A stretch of 64,000 nt of DNA from Janibacter sp. DB-40 (GCF_029510815.1 NZ_CP120360.1:620001-684000); one strand, 5' to 3'; counted from the first letter of the stretch, positions 1 through 9,431 are shown. Notes: a model not told the origin generated them from the letters alone. Program-made: numbers and translations.

Positions 1-1591
1 CGGCGAAGACCGCCTCCTCGGGGACACCGCGGACCTTCGTGACGAACTGCAGGTTCTCCTTTTGCAGGGCGACGAGGAAGCTGATGCCCGCGAGGAACAT
101 CAGGGTGAACATGGGAAGCCCGATGACGGTGATCACTTGTTGGAGGGCATTGAGGCCCTCGTCGCCGGCCAGCACGATGAGCAGCGCCGCGAGAGCGCCC
201 TCGCTGACGCCCCAGAAGACGCGCTGGCGGGTCGGGCCCGAGTCGCCGTCACCGGTGCACAGCATGTCGACGACGAGGGAGGCGGAGTCGGAGCTGGTCG
301 CGAAGAAGATCGCGACGATGATCACCGCGAGGCCCTGGACGAGCGTCGTCAGCGGGTAGTTCTCGAAGAAGGCGAACATCGACAGCGGGATCGACTCCGC
401 CACGGCCGCCGAGATCGGTCCCTCCGAGCCGTCCATGCCGTCGATCCGCAGCGCCGACCAACCGAAGATGACGAACCAGATGATGGTGAAGATGCTCGGC
501 GCGAAGAGGACACCCAGGACGAACTCGCGCACCGTGCGCCCCTTGGAGATGCGGGCGAGGAAGATCCCCATGAACGGGGCCCAGCTGACCGTCCAGGCCC
601 AGTAGAAGACGGTCCAGCCGCCTTGCCAGCCCCAGCCGTCGTCCTTGGTGATGTTGGCCAGGGCGTCGTTCCAGAGCATGAGCTGGGGGAGCTCGGAGAC
701 GAAGTTGCCGGTGGTCTCGAAGAGCTGCCGGAGCAGGAAGAGGGTCATCCCGCCGGTCAGGAAGACGAAGACCATCAGGCCGATCGCCATGGCGATGTTG
801 ATGTTCGACAGGAGCTTCACGCCCTTGTCCAGGCCCCGGACGATCGAGGTGACGGCCACCGTGGTGAGGACGATGACGATGGCCACCTGCAGCGTCGTGT
901 TGTTGGCCCACCCGAAGAGCTCGCCCAGACCGGCGCCGATCTGCGAGGTGCCCAGCCCGATGGAGACCGCGACACCGAAGAGCGTGCCGAGGATGGCGAG
1001 GATGTCGATGGCCCGCCCGATCGGGCCGTAGATGCCGTCCTTGAGGAAGGGGTAGAAAACCGAGCTGACCCGGACCGGGAGCTCGTAGCGGTGGATGAAG
1101 TAGGCGAAGGCGAGACCGGGCAGGCAGAAGATCGCCCAGGTGTGCAGGCTCAGGTGGTAGAGGGCGAAGTTCATCCCGTCCTGGGCTGCCTCCACGGTGT
1201 ACGGCTCCACCCCTGCCTTCGGCGGGTTCGAGAAGTGCGAGATCGGCTCGGCCACGCCCCAGAACATCAGGATGGTGCCGATGCCACCGGCGAAGAGCAT
1301 GGCGAACCACGAGGGGAAGCTGTACTCCGGCGGCTCGTCCTTGCGTCCGAGCTGGACCTGCCCGTAGGGGCTGAAGGCGACGGCGAGGAGGATGATCAAC
1401 CACGCGGTGACGCCGAAGATGAAGTACCACCCGAGGTTGGTGACGATCCACTCGCGGCCGGCGCTGAAGCTCTTGTTGAGTTGGTCGGGGAAGATCAGCA
1501 GAACGATGAGGAAGGTGACCATGAGCCCCGCCGACACGAAGAAGATCGTCGGTTGGGTCCGCAGTCCGAGTTTGCGGGCAAGGGCGTCCAT
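1..1591 (-). CDS. BCCT-family betaine/choline/carnitine transporter, 3' end cut by window edge
   Basis: A sodium- or proton-coupled osmolyte carrier of the inner membrane (BCCT family: betaine, choline or carnitine uptake). About 530 residues are visible, and the frame stays open to base 1, so only the C-terminal tail is missing. It starts at an ATG (1591-1589) that opens MDALARKLGLRTQPT. Multiple hydrophobic segments follow. Family hallmarks are visible: the SWFAMLFAGGIGTILMFWG segment near the N-terminus and the tryptophan-rich WTVFYWAWTVSWAPFMGIF segment of the substrate and Na+ site. The glycine stretch AGGIGTILM differs slightly from the more typical GIGIGLM pattern. It is transcribed away from infA and could share the 1592-1843 promoter region with it. 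Which substrate it carries cannot be decided from sequence alone. Confidence 0.93.
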   Translation of the reverse strand, partial: MDALARKLGLRTQPTIFFVSAGLMVTFLIVLLIFPDQLNKSFSAGREWIVTNLGWYFIFGVTAWLIILLAVAFSPYGQVQLGRKDEPPEYSFPSWFAMLFAGGIGTILMFWGVAEPISHFSNPPKAGVEPYTVEAAQDGMNFALYHLSLHTWAIFCLPGLAFAYFIHRYELPVRVSSVFYPFLKDGIYGPIGRAIDILAILGTLFGVAVSIGLGTSQIGAGLGELFGWANNTTLQVAIVIVLTTVAVTSIVRGLDKGVKLLSNINIAMAIGLMVFVFLTGGMTLFLLRQLFETTGNFVSELPQLMLWNDALANITKDDGWGWQGGWTVFYWAWTVSWAPFMGIFLARISKGRTVREFVLGVLFAPSIFTIIWFVIFGWSALRIDGMDGSEGPISAAVAESIPLSMFAFFENYPLTTLVQGLAVIIVAIFFATSSDSASLVVDMLCTGDGDSGPTRQRVFWGVSEGALAALLIVLAGDEGLNALQQVITVIGLPMFTLMFLAGISFLVALQKENLQFVTKVRGVPEEAVFA

Positions 1592-1843
1592 CGTCGGCCT
1601 TCCAGTCGTACTGGGACTCACCCCGAGGCGCCGGAGGTGAGTCTGGTGCTCGGAGACACTAGTACCCACATCACGCGGTTGGCACCCCGAGAGCGTGACG
1701 ATTTCGCTGCTGAAGGCCCCGTGCCGTACTCTTGACTGTCGGTCACGTCTGTCTGCCTTCCTGCTGTGCCGGGAGGCAGGGCCAGTGTGGCCGGACGAGG
1801 GTCGACCCCATCCGGGGGACGACCACCGACGGATTGAGAGGGT

Positions 1844-2065
1844 ATGGCCAAGAAGGACGGTGTCATCGAGGTCGAGGGCACGATCATCGAAGCGCTCCCG
1901 AACGCGAACTTTCGGGTGGAGCTGACCAATGGTCACAAGGTTCTCGCCCACATCTCGGGCAAGATGCGGCAGCACTACATCCGGATCCTCCCCGAGGACA
2001 AGGTCGTGGTGGAGCTCAGCCCGTACGACCTGACCCGCGGCCGTATCGTCTTCCGCTACCGCTGA
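1844..2065 (+). CDS. infA: Translation initiation factor IF-1
   Basis: 73-residue S1/OB-fold protein that binds the 30S A-site with IF-2 and IF-3 during initiation. Length and sequence ([14 protein letters not shown] at the start, [10 protein letters not shown] in the middle, [10 protein letters not shown] at the end) match the family over its full extent. It opens the infA-rpmJ-rpsM-rpsK-rpsD-rpoA-rplQ cluster. In most actinobacteria secY, adk and map lie just upstream; here the upstream gene is an oppositely oriented BCCT transporter, so the cluster must carry its own promoter in the 250 bp before infA. Confidence 0.98.
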   Translation: MAKKDGVIEVEGTIIEALPNANFRVELTNGHKVLAHISGKMRQHYIRILPEDKVVVELSPYDLTRGRIVFRYR

Positions 2066-2170
2066 TCCAGGCGGTCACCGCGTGCCGGTGACCGCTGGGA
2101 GAGGCACCACGAGCACGACCCGTCGCCACGCACCGGGGGCGGGACAGATCGAGACAGATGCGAGACGGCA

Positions 2171-2284
2171 ATGAAGGTTCAGCCGAGCGTCAAGAAGATC
2201 TGCGACAAGTGCAAGGTGATCCGCCGCAACGGCCGGGTCATGGTGATCTGCGACAACCTGCGCCACAAGCAGCGCCAGGGCTGA
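2171..2284 (+). CDS. rpmJ: Ribosomal protein bL36
   Basis: 37-residue ribosomal protein of the 50S subunit, starting [15 protein letters not shown] and ending RHKQRQG. The zinc-ribbon ligands of the zinc-binding (C+) form are present: Cys11, Cys14, Cys27 and His32. It lies between infA and rpsM as in most bacteria. Confidence 0.97.
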   Translation: MKVQPSVKKICDKCKVIRRNGRVMVICDNLRHKQRQG

Positions 2285-2507
2285 TCGCGGTCCACCAGGA
2301 CCGGTGAGGCGGGGAACCGGGTACTTGCCCAGATCCTCGAGCAACGCCAACTGAAGAAGCACGCACCACCCGGCCCCTGCTCCCCGCGAGCAGGACGTCA
2401 CCCCCGGCTCGGAGGCCGGGGACCGAGCGGCCCGCGACCATACGCGGGACCACCCGCCGGACTGGTGGTGTACCAGACCTCCGAACAGAAGATAAGGAAG
2501 CCATCAC

Positions 2508-2879
2508 ATGGCACGTCTTGTTGGAGTCGACCTCCCGCGCGAGAAGCGCGTCGAGGTCGCCCTGACCTACATCTTCGGTGTGGGCCGCACGACTGCGCAG
2601 AAGGCAGTCGCGGCAACCGAGGTCGACCCGAGCACCCGCGTGAAGGACCTCGGCGACGACCAGCTCGTCGCCCTGCGCGACTGGCTCGAGGAGAACGTCC
2701 AGCTCGAGGGAGACCTCCGCCGCGAGGTCGCTGCCGACATCCGCCGCAAGGTCGAGATCGGCACCTACGAGGGTCTGCGCCACCGCCGTGGCCTCCCGGT
2801 GCGCGGCCAGCGCACCAAGACCAACGCGCGCACCCGGAAGGGCCCCAAGCGCACCGTCGCAGGCAAGAAGAAGGCCTGA
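2508..2879 (+). CDS. rpsM: Ribosomal protein uS13
   Basis: 123-residue head protein of the 30S subunit that contacts the P-site tRNA and the 50S subunit. The start [21 protein letters not shown], the helix-hairpin-helix region and the basic C-terminal tail [16 protein letters not shown] are all typical. ATG 2508 follows a GATAAGGAAG ribosome-binding stretch. The 223-base gap after rpmJ holds no gene and may carry a promoter or leader for the rpsM-rplQ part of the cluster. Confidence 0.98.
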   Translation: MARLVGVDLPREKRVEVALTYIFGVGRTTAQKAVAATEVDPSTRVKDLGDDQLVALRDWLEENVQLEGDLRREVAADIRRKVEIGTYEGLRHRRGLPVRGQRTKTNARTRKGPKRTVAGKKKA

Positions 2880-2950
2880 TCCCTCATCCGCGGGCGCGGC
2901 CGAGCCGCGCGCGGTGAGCACCACACACCGAAGCACTTCGTAGGAGAAAC

Positions 2951-3346
2951 ATGCCCCCCAAGACCCGCGCCACCAAGGTGCGCCGCAAGGTCAAGAAGAA
3001 TGTGTCCGTGGGCCAGGCCCACATCAAGAGCACGTTCAACAACACCATCATCTCGATCACCGACCCCACCGGTGCCGTGATCTCCTGGGCCTCCGCGGGC
3101 CAGGTCGGCTTCAAGGGATCGCGCAAGTCGACCCCGTACGCCGCCCAGATGGCCGCCGAGGCCGCGGCCCGCCGCGCCATGGAGCACGGCATGAAGAAGG
3201 TCGACGTCTTCGTCAAGGGCCCCGGTTCCGGTCGTGAGACCGCGATCCGCTCCCTGACCGCCACCGGCCTCGAGGTCGGCGCGATCCAGGACGTCACGCC
3301 CAGCCCGCACAACGGTGTCCGCCCGCCCAAGCGCCGTCGCGTCTGA
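2951..3346 (+). CDS. rpsK: Ribosomal protein uS11
   Basis: 131-residue 30S platform protein. Conserved blocks are present: [48 protein letters not shown] and the C-terminal [17 protein letters not shown] 2951 is preceded by TAGGAGAAAC, a clear Shine-Dalgarno sequence. Confidence 0.98.
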   Translation: MPPKTRATKVRRKVKKNVSVGQAHIKSTFNNTIISITDPTGAVISWASAGQVGFKGSRKSTPYAAQMAAEAAARRAMEHGMKKVDVFVKGPGSGRETAIRSLTATGLEVGAIQDVTPSPHNGVRPPKRRRV

Positions 3347-3375
3347 GCAGCAGAGATACGGGAGACAGATAGAAC

Positions 3376-3984
3376 ATGGCTCGTTACACCGGCCCCATCA
3401 CCAAGAAGTCCCGTCGGCTCAAGCTCGACCTCGTCGGCGGCGACAAGAACTTCGAGCTCCGTCCCTTCCCGCCCGGCCAGCACGGCCGTCGGCGGATCCA
3501 GGAGAAGGAGTACCTCACCCAGCTGCAGGAGAAGCAGAAGGCCCGCTTCACCTACGGCGTCATGGAGAAGCAGTTCCTCCGGTACTACAAGGAGGCGGCC
3601 AACCGCCCCGGGCAGACCGGTCACAACCTGCTGACGATCCTCGAGACCCGTCTCGACAACGTCATCTACCGCGCCGGGCTCGCCCGCACGCGTCGTCAGG
3701 CCCGCCAGCTGGTCACGCACGGCCACTTCGAGGTCAACGGCAAGCGCACCAACGTGCCCAGCCAGCGCGTCGAGCAGTACGACATCATCACCGTCCGCAA
3801 GCAGTCGGTCGAGGCCTTCCCGATCCAGCTCGCCCGCGAGACCTTCGGTGAGCGCCCGGTCCCGGCGTGGCTGCACGTCATCCCGGGCAGCCTGAAGATC
3901 CTGGTGCACCAGAAGCCGACCCGCGAGCAGATCGACACGCCGCTCACCGAGCAGCTGATCGTCGAGCTGTACTCCAAGAACTGA
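3376..3984 (+). CDS. rpsD: Ribosomal protein uS4
   Basis: 202-residue primary 16S rRNA binding protein of the 30S subunit. It has the N-terminal S4 domain followed by the S4 RNA-binding fold (residues about 95-155, RLDNVIYRAGLARTRRQARQ). The zinc-binding cysteines found in some S4 paralogues are absent, so this is the C-minus form. It lies 29 bp after rpsK and 115 bp before rpoA. Confidence 0.98.
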   Translation: MARYTGPITKKSRRLKLDLVGGDKNFELRPFPPGQHGRRRIQEKEYLTQLQEKQKARFTYGVMEKQFLRYYKEAANRPGQTGHNLLTILETRLDNVIYRAGLARTRRQARQLVTHGHFEVNGKRTNVPSQRVEQYDIITVRKQSVEAFPIQLARETFGERPVPAWLHVIPGSLKILVHQKPTREQIDTPLTEQLIVELYSKN

Positions 3985-4099
3985 TCCAGTTCCACCGAGG
4001 GTGGCTCCTGCGGACCGATGCGGGAGCCACCGTCGGGGTCGCGCCCCGACACCTTCACGAGGCGTCATATAGCGGTCGCCCGTGGGAAGGAAGAACACC

Positions 4100-5131
4100 G
4101 TGCTCATCGCACAGCGCCCGAACCTCAGCGAAGAGGTCCTCGCCGACAACCGTTCGCGGTTCGTCATCGAGCCCCTCGAGCCCGGCTTCGGCTACACCAT
4201 CGGCAACTCCCTGCGTCGCACCCTGCTCTCGAGCATCCCGGGTGCCTCGCTGACCTCGATCCGGATCGACGGCGTGCTCCACGAGTTCTCCACCGTCCCC
4301 GGGGTCAAGGAGGACGTCACCGAGATCATCCTCAACATCAAGTCCCTCGTCGTCTCCAGCGAGAACGACGAGCCGGTCGTGATGTACCTGCGCAAGTCGG
4401 GTGCCGGCGCGGTCACCGCCGCAGACATCAACCCGCCGGCCGGTGTCGAGGTCCACAACCCGGACCTGCACATCGCCACGCTCAACGACAAGGGCTCCCT
4501 CGAGATGGAGCTGACCGTCGAGCGCGGTCGCGGGTACGTCTCCGCCCAGCAGAACAAGTCCGCTGACCAGGAGATCGGTCGCATCCCGGTCGACTCCATC
4601 TACTCGCCGGTGCTCGCCGTGACCTACAAGGTCGAGGCGACCCGTGTCGAGCAGCGCACCGACTTCGACAAGCTGGTCGTCGACGTCGAGACGAAGAACT
4701 CGATGGCCCCCAGGGACGCACTGGCCTCCGCCGGCAAGACCCTCGTCGAGCTCTTCGGCCTGGCCCGTGAGCTCAACGTCGAGGCCGAGGGCATCGACAT
4801 GGGCCCGTCGCCGACCGACGCCGCGATCGCCGCCGACATGGCGCTGCCGATCGAGGACCTGGACCTGACGGTCCGCTCCTACAACTGCCTCAAGCGCGAG
4901 GGCATCCACACCGTGGGTGAGCTCGTCGGTCGCAGCGAGGCGGACCTGCTCGACATCCGTAACTTCGGTGCCAAGTCGATCGACGAGGTCAAGGCGAAGC
5001 TGCACGAGATGGGGCTGACGCTCAAGGACAGCCCTCCCGGGTTCGACCCGACGGCCGTCCCCGGCTACAACGACGAGTACGACGAGCCCGGTGACGAGGA
5101 CGCCTCGTTCGCCGAGGACGAGCAGCTCTGA
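4100..5131 (+). CDS. rpoA: DNA-directed RNA polymerase alpha subunit
   Basis: 343-residue alpha subunit. The N-terminal domain (about 1-230) drives dimerisation and assembly with beta and beta'. The C-terminal domain (about 255-320, from [20 protein letters not shown] to [13 protein letters not shown]) contacts UP elements and activators. GTG 4100 is chosen because the protein then begins [13 protein letters not shown], as in other actinobacteria, and GGAAGGAAG (4085-4093) sits at Shine-Dalgarno distance. A longer in-frame start at GTG 4082 would place that ribosome-binding site inside the gene. It is cotranscribed with rpsD upstream and rplQ downstream. Confidence 0.97.
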   Translation: MLIAQRPNLSEEVLADNRSRFVIEPLEPGFGYTIGNSLRRTLLSSIPGASLTSIRIDGVLHEFSTVPGVKEDVTEIILNIKSLVVSSENDEPVVMYLRKSGAGAVTAADINPPAGVEVHNPDLHIATLNDKGSLEMELTVERGRGYVSAQQNKSADQEIGRIPVDSIYSPVLAVTYKVEATRVEQRTDFDKLVVDVETKNSMAPRDALASAGKTLVELFGLARELNVEAEGIDMGPSPTDAAIAADMALPIEDLDLTVRSYNCLKREGIHTVGELVGRSEADLLDIRNFGAKSIDEVKAKLHEMGLTLKDSPPGFDPTAVPGYNDEYDEPGDEDASFAEDEQL

Positions 5132-5193
5132 CCCACCGTTATTCGTGACCTGACCGCCGTACGCGGTGAGGTCAGACCTCCAAGGAGAACACC

Positions 5194-5748
5194 ATGCCCA
5201 CCCCGACCAAGGGTCCCCGTATCGGGGGCGGCCCGGCCCACGAGCGCCTCATCCTGGCGAACCTGGCCACGTCGCTCTTCGAGTTCGACCAGATCACGAC
5301 GACGCAGGCCAAGGCCAAGCGGCTGCGTCCGCTCGCCGAGCGCCTGATCACCTTCGCCAAGCGTGGCGACCTCGCCGCGCGCCGCAAGGTGATGACCGTC
5401 GTCAAGGACAAGGGCGTCGTCCACCGCCTCTTCGTCGAGATCGCGCCCGACGTGGCCGACCGGCCCGGCGGCTACACCCGCATCACCAAGATCGCCCCGC
5501 GCAAGGGCGACAACGCCCCGATGTGCGTCATCGAGCTCGTCCGCGAGCCGGTCAACGCCAAGCCGAAGCGCGCCGTCGTCGCCGAGGCGGAGGGTGCCAC
5601 CAAGCGCTCCGCCAAGGACGAGGAGGCCGCCGCGGCCGAGGCCCCCGCCGAGGAGGCCACGACCGAGGAGACCACCACGGAGGCCACCGAGGCTCCGGCC
5701 GAGGAGACCGCCGAGGCCCCCGAGGCGGAGTCCGAGGACAAGGCCTGA
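5194..5748 (+). CDS. rplQ: Ribosomal protein bL17 with acidic C-terminal tail
   Basis: 184 residues; the 50S protein that sits near the exit tunnel. The conserved core ([55 protein letters not shown]) ends near residue 120. It is followed by about 60 residues made almost only of Ala, Glu and Thr, a low-complexity acidic tail that is common in actinobacterial L17 and probably disordered. Last gene of the ribosomal cluster, followed by a strong hairpin terminator at 5805-5847. Confidence 0.97.
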   Translation: MPTPTKGPRIGGGPAHERLILANLATSLFEFDQITTTQAKAKRLRPLAERLITFAKRGDLAARRKVMTVVKDKGVVHRLFVEIAPDVADRPGGYTRITKIAPRKGDNAPMCVIELVREPVNAKPKRAVVAEAEGATKRSAKDEEAAAAEAPAEEATTEETTTEATEAPAEETAEAPEAESEDKA

Positions 5749-5804
5749 CGGGACCTCACCCGCGCACGACGAAGGCGATGTCCTGAGGCGCGACGCAGGA
5801 GCCT

Positions 5805-5847
5805 CGAAGGGGCGCCGCTCACCCACTCGGGTGGGCGGCGCCCTTCG
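5805..5847 (+). terminator. Rho-independent-type hairpin after rplQ
   Basis: Arms CGAAGGGGCGCCGC and GCGGCGCCCTTCG pair almost perfectly (one extra G on the left), with inner pairing of CCCAC and GTGGG. No U tract follows, as is usual in very GC-rich actinobacteria. It ends the infA-rplQ cluster before truA. Confidence 0.75.
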
Positions 5848-5966
5848 TCATGACCGGGGAGACGCCGCGGTGACCGGCATGTCGTGGGATGACCGCGGCA
5901 CGACCCGGTGAGCCCCCGATTTCCCGGCCATCCCGAGGGGACCCGGCCTCGCCTACGCTGGCCCGC

Positions 5967-6797
5967 ATGCGGCTGCGACTCGACCTCGCCTACGACGGCA
6001 CCGACTTCCACGGCTGGGCGGCGCAGCCGGGGCTGCGTACGGTCGAGGGGGAGCTGACGGCCGGTCTGACGAGGATCATGCGCCCGCCGGAGCCGGTGCG
6101 GGTCACGGTGGCGGGGCGCACCGACGCCGGCGTGCACGCCCTGGGGCAGGTCGTCCACCTCGACGTCGACCCGAGCGACCTCGAGCGGGTCCGCGGGCAC
6201 TCCGACCGGCCGCTGCTGTCGACCCTCGTCACGCGACTGCGTGGCGTCCTGCCCGGTGACGTCGTCGTCCACTCCGCGGTCGAGGCGCCCGAGGGCTTCG
6301 ACGCGCGCTTCTCCGCCACGAGCCGGCGCTACCGCTACGTCGTCTGCGACGACCCGACGCGGCTGGACCCCCTTCGTCGCCGCGAGGTGGTCCCGCTGCG
6401 CACGCCGCTGGACGTGGCGGCGATGAACGCCGCCAGCACGCGTCTGCTGGGTCTGCGCAACTTCGCGGCGTTCTGCAAGAAGCGCGAGGGCGCGAGCACC
6501 ACCCGCACACTGCTGCGCTACGACTGGCAGCGGCGCGAGGACGGCATGCTCGAGGCGACGGTCCTCGCGGACGCCTTCTGCCACTCGATGGTGCGGGCGC
6601 TGATCGGGGCGCTCGTGCCGGTCGGGACGGGGGAGGAGGGCCCGCTGTGGCCCGAGCAGGTCCTCACCCACGGGGTGCGCGACCCGCGGGTGAAGGTCAT
6701 GCCCGCGCACGGCCTGACGCTCGTCGAGGTGGCCTACCCGCCGGCGTCGCAGCTCGCCGAGCGTGCGCACCAGGCCCGGGCCCGCCGCGAGGAGTGA
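5967..6797 (+). CDS. truA: tRNA pseudouridine(38-40) synthase
   Basis: 276 residues. Isomerises uridines 38, 39 and 40 in the tRNA anticodon stem. The catalytic aspartate lies in the block AGRTDAGVHALGQV, and the other family blocks are LRLDLAYDGTDFHGWA at the start and CHSMVRALIGALV near the C-terminus. ATG 5967 starts the conserved N-terminus directly; a longer frame to 5889 adds 26 residues with no family match. It ends 8 bp from the convergent lepB. Confidence 0.97.
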   Translation: MRLRLDLAYDGTDFHGWAAQPGLRTVEGELTAGLTRIMRPPEPVRVTVAGRTDAGVHALGQVVHLDVDPSDLERVRGHSDRPLLSTLVTRLRGVLPGDVVVHSAVEAPEGFDARFSATSRRYRYVVCDDPTRLDPLRRREVVPLRTPLDVAAMNAASTRLLGLRNFAAFCKKREGASTTRTLLRYDWQRREDGMLEATVLADAFCHSMVRALIGALVPVGTGEEGPLWPEQVLTHGVRDPRVKVMPAHGLTLVEVAYPPASQLAERAHQARARREE

Positions 6798-6804
6798 CCC
6801 GCGC

Positions 6805-7512
6805 TCAGTCGCGCAGGGCGTCACCCGGGGGCAACGGCCACCACCGCAGCCACAGGGTGCCGACCACCTGCTCCGCACGGACGAAGCGGGGGGTGCAGTC
6901 CTGCTCCGCGGTCTGCCCGCGGCAGGCGGAGACGGAGTCGGCGCTGCTGGCCCGGTTGTCGCCCATGACGAGGTAGGCGCCGTCGGGCACGGTGATCTCG
7001 GGCAGGCACCGGCCCGAGCGCGAAGCCCCGCCGGTGCAGTCCCGCTCGCCCGGCGCGAAGGGGATCTCGTGCTCGACGTACGGCTCGTCGATGGGCTCTT
7101 CGTCCACGAGCACCCGCCCCTGCTCGTCGCAGCACGAGACGGTCTCGCCGGGGAGCCCCACGATGCGCTTGAGGGTGTGCGCGCGATGGCTCGGTCCGAC
7201 ACCGAGGACGTCGCCGACGGTGCGCGCGGCGTCCTTGAGCGGGTCCGGCTCCCGGAGGCGCGTGTCCGCCCAGGTCCGCCCGTGGGCGAAGGCGATGACG
7301 TCACCGCGGTCCAGGTCGTCCCCCTCGACGCCGACGATCCGCGTGGTCACCCGGTCGCCGGTCATGATCGTCGGCTCCATCGACCCGGACGGGACGACGA
7401 AGGGACGCACCAGGGTGTGCGTGACCAGCGCGAGGACGGCGACGGCGATGAGGAGCCGCACGAGGACGCCGAGGCCCAGGGGCAGCTCGCGGCGCTCGCG
7501 TCGGGGACTCAC
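6805..7512 (-). CDS. lepB: Type I signal peptidase
   Basis: 235-residue membrane-anchored serine protease (family S26) that removes signal peptides from exported proteins. One membrane anchor lies at about residues 12-36. The catalytic serine is in SGSMEPTIM (Ser44) and the general-base lysine in LKRIVGLPGE (Lys115). The conserved GDNRASSADS block follows near the C-terminus. It is convergent with truA. In many actinobacteria lepB is near rplS and rnhB instead; here it separates truA from rplM. Confidence 0.95.
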   Translation of the reverse strand: MSPRRERRELPLGLGVLVRLLIAVAVLALVTHTLVRPFVVPSGSMEPTIMTGDRVTTRIVGVEGDDLDRGDVIAFAHGRTWADTRLREPDPLKDAARTVGDVLGVGPSHRAHTLKRIVGLPGETVSCCDEQGRVLVDEEPIDEPYVEHEIPFAPGERDCTGGASRSGRCLPEITVPDGAYLVMGDNRASSADSVSACRGQTAEQDCTPRFVRAEQVVGTLWLRWWPLPPGDALRD

Positions 7513-7536
7513 GCGGGTCAGCCTAGGGTCCGGGTG

Positions 7537-8130
7537 TCAGGTCCGGCGGGGCAGCGGCGTCAGGCCGACCACGGCCGTGACCCGCCGGGCGCCGGGGGTG
7601 CCGGCGCCGCGGCGCCGGTAACGGTCCAGGACGGCGCCGAGCTCCGCACGCAGCGCCGCCAGCTGGGTCTCGTCCACGAGGACCTCGCGCTCGTCGAGGC
7701 CGCACTCCTCCTGCCAGACCATGGGCCAGGAGACCTGCGCGTCGATCCAGCCGTGGAGACGGTGGGCGTGGTGGTCGACGTGGTCGTGGGCGAGCCAGAG
7801 GGCGTCGGCGAGATCGTCCGCGTCGGAGATGGTGCTCACGGCGACCGAGGTGTCGACACCCTCCTCGTCCTCGTCCTCAGCGACGGCCCACACCCGTGAG
7901 CGACCGTCGCCCAGGCCGGTGTCGACGAGCAGGCCGGCGTCCGCGAGCACGCGTGAGTGGTAGCTCGTCGCGCCGGTGTTGCTGCCCAGCGCGCGGGCGA
8001 GGTCCGCGGCGGTCGCCCCGCCGTGCAGACGCAGATGCGCGAGGATGCGGGAGCGAAGGGGGTGGGCCAGCAGCCGCCACGCGTCCGGCGTCGGGGAGGC
8101 GGAGGCGCCCGAACCGTCACGATCAGCCAT
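7537..8130 (-). CDS. ArsR-type winged-helix transcriptional regulator
   Basis: 197 residues. The N-terminal half carries a winged helix (about residues 16-80) with WRLLAHPLRSRILAHLRLHG, an ArsR/HTH_20 pattern, and a recognition region NTGATSYHSRVLADAGLL. The C-terminal half is acidic and helical and has no metal-binding CxC motif in the ArsR positions, so the ligand is unknown. ATG 8130 is preferred over the upstream TTG 8148 because a perfect operator-like palindrome (8140-8160) lies just upstream of 8130. Self-repression is likely. It is divergent from rplM. Confidence 0.85.
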   Translation of the reverse strand: MADRDGSGASASPTPDAWRLLAHPLRSRILAHLRLHGGATAADLARALGSNTGATSYHSRVLADAGLLVDTGLGDGRSRVWAVAEDEDEEGVDTSVAVSTISDADDLADALWLAHDHVDHHAHRLHGWIDAQVSWPMVWQEECGLDEREVLVDETQLAALRAELGAVLDRYRRRGAGTPGARRVTAVVGLTPLPRRT

Positions 8131-8139
8131 GCGCCGATG

Positions 8140-8160
8140 ATTGCACAACTATTGTGCAAT
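8140..8160. promoter_or_regulatory. Operator-like perfect inverted repeat upstream of the ArsR-type gene
   Basis: ATTGCACAA and TTGTGCAAT, perfect 9-base arms, separated by CTA. It lies 9 bases from the ATG of the regulator at 7537-8130, overlapping its likely transcription or translation start. It is AT-rich against a GC-rich background. Binding of the neighbouring regulator is an inference. Confidence 0.75.
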
Positions 8161-8264
8161 CACCGGCGAGGACGTGTTCGACCGCACCGCGGAGACCGCG
8201 AGAGGCCCATGAAATCAAGGGTTTCCCGGCTCGTTGGCGATTTCGGGCCACCTGTGCCAGTCCG

Positions 8265-8270
8265 TAGAAT
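8265..8270 (+). promoter_or_regulatory. Possible -10 element for rplM-rpsI
   Basis: TAGAAT, a good match to the actinobacterial -10 pattern, about 100 bases before the rplM start in an otherwise GC-rich gap. No convincing -35 is seen at the usual distance, so this is only a candidate. Confidence 0.35.
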
Positions 8271-8372
8271 GGTGTGCAGCGACCTCCCGCCACCACGTGG
8301 CCGGGGAGCGTCACCCCCTTCGCCATGCGGAGAGGGGCCGGAAGCACCACACGAGAGCAGAAGGCATCACTC

Positions 8373-8816
8373 ATGCGCACGTACTCCCCCAAGGGTGGTG
8401 AGATCACCCGTCAGTGGCACATCATCGACGCCACCGACGTCGTGCTCGGCCGCCTCGCGAGCCAGACCGCCACGCTGCTGCGCGGCAAGCACAAGACGAC
8501 CTTCGCCCCCCACATGGACATGGGCGACTTCGTCATCATCATCAACGCGGACAAGATCGCGCTGACCGGCGCGAAGGCCGAGCAGAAGCGCGCCTACCGC
8601 CACTCGGGCCACCCGGGCGGTCTGTCCTCGATGAACTACACCGAGATGCTGGAGAAGCACCCGACCCGTGCGGTCGAGAAGGCCGTCCGCGGCATGCTCC
8701 CCCGCAACAGCCTGGGCCGTGAGCAGCTGGGCAAGCTCAAGGTGTACGCCGGTGCCGAGCACCCGCACGCCGCCCAGCAGCCGACCCCCTACACGATCTC
8801 GCAGGTCGCGCAGTAA
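8373..8816 (+). CDS. rplM: Ribosomal protein uL13
   Basis: 147-residue early-assembly protein of the 50S subunit. Recognised by [20 protein letters not shown] at the start, then [12 protein letters not shown] and [17 protein letters not shown] 8373 is chosen because the family N-terminus begins there; the open frame extends upstream to 8274 without similarity. It is followed after 32 bp by rpsI, the usual rplM-rpsI operon. Confidence 0.98.
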   Translation: MRTYSPKGGEITRQWHIIDATDVVLGRLASQTATLLRGKHKTTFAPHMDMGDFVIIINADKIALTGAKAEQKRAYRHSGHPGGLSSMNYTEMLEKHPTRAVEKAVRGMLPRNSLGREQLGKLKVYAGAEHPHAAQQPTPYTISQVAQ

Positions 8817-8848
8817 GCGCTGCCGAGAAGGAATCAGAGGCTTATACC

Positions 8849-9364
8849 GTGGCTGACACCACCGACAACACAAACCCAGAGGTGCTCGAGGGCGACGAGC
8901 CCGAGCTGAGCTCCTACACCTCCGAGTCCGAGGGCCCGGTCGGCACCGCCGAGCCCGTCGCCCGCCCCTCGGCCTCCGCGCCCGGCGCCGGCACCGGACG
9001 CCGCAAGCAGGCCATCGCCCGCGTGCGGATCGTCCCCGGCACCGGTGAGTGGAAGGTCAACGGGCGTCCGCTCGAGGAGTACTTCCCGAACAAGGTCCAC
9101 CAGCAGATCGTCAACGAGCCGCTCGTCGCGCTCGAGCTCGACGGTGCCTACGACGTGCTCGTGCGCGTCCACGGCGGTGGCCCCTCCGGCCAGGCCGGTG
9201 CCGTGCGTCTCGGTGTCGCGCGTTCGCTCAACGGGGTCGACCCTGAGCTGAACCGCCCGACCCTGAAGAAGGCCGGTTACCTCACCCGGGACGCCCGCGT
9301 CCCGGAGCGCAAGAAGGCCGGTCTCAAGAAGGCCCGCAAGGCGCCGCAGTACAGCAAGCGCTGA
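8849..9364 (+). CDS. rpsI: Ribosomal protein uS9
   Basis: 171-residue 30S protein whose C-terminal tail reaches the P site. The first 45 residues are an acidic, Thr/Ser-rich extension typical of actinobacterial S9; the conserved core starts at [14 protein letters not shown] and ends with the basic [11 protein letters not shown] tail. GTG is the start codon. It ends the rplM-rpsI operon, closed by a 38-bp perfect palindrome. Confidence 0.98.
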   Translation: MADTTDNTNPEVLEGDEPELSSYTSESEGPVGTAEPVARPSASAPGAGTGRRKQAIARVRIVPGTGEWKVNGRPLEEYFPNKVHQQIVNEPLVALELDGAYDVLVRVHGGGPSGQAGAVRLGVARSLNGVDPELNRPTLKKAGYLTRDARVPERKKAGLKKARKAPQYSKR

Positions 9365-9378
9365 TCTGCCGCCGCGAG

Positions 9379-9416
9379 CGAAGGGCGGTTCCCACCATGG
9401 TGGGAACCGCCCTTCG
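9379..9416. terminator. 38-bp perfect palindrome, terminator between rpsI and the convergent ligase gene
   Basis: The left arm CGAAGGGCGGTTCCCACCA pairs base for base with the right arm TGGTGGGAACCGCCCTTCG. It lies 14 bp after the rpsI stop and 15 bp before the stop of the oppositely oriented gene at 9432, so it can serve both directions. Confidence 0.85.
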
Positions 9417-9431
9417 TCGTCTTCGCGAGCC

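Noticed and set aside
62..1735. Long plus-strand ORF of 557 residues, rich in Arg, Asp and Glu
   Set aside because: It is the antisense frame of the BCCT gene; its composition is typical of GC-rich shadow frames and it lacks any domain.
4082..4099. Longer rpoA start at GTG 4082
   Set aside because: It would bury the GGAAGGAAG ribosome-binding site inside the gene and add residues not found in the family.
8131..8148. TTG 8148 as the start of the ArsR-type gene
   Set aside because: It lies inside the operator-like palindrome; ATG 8130 avoids this.
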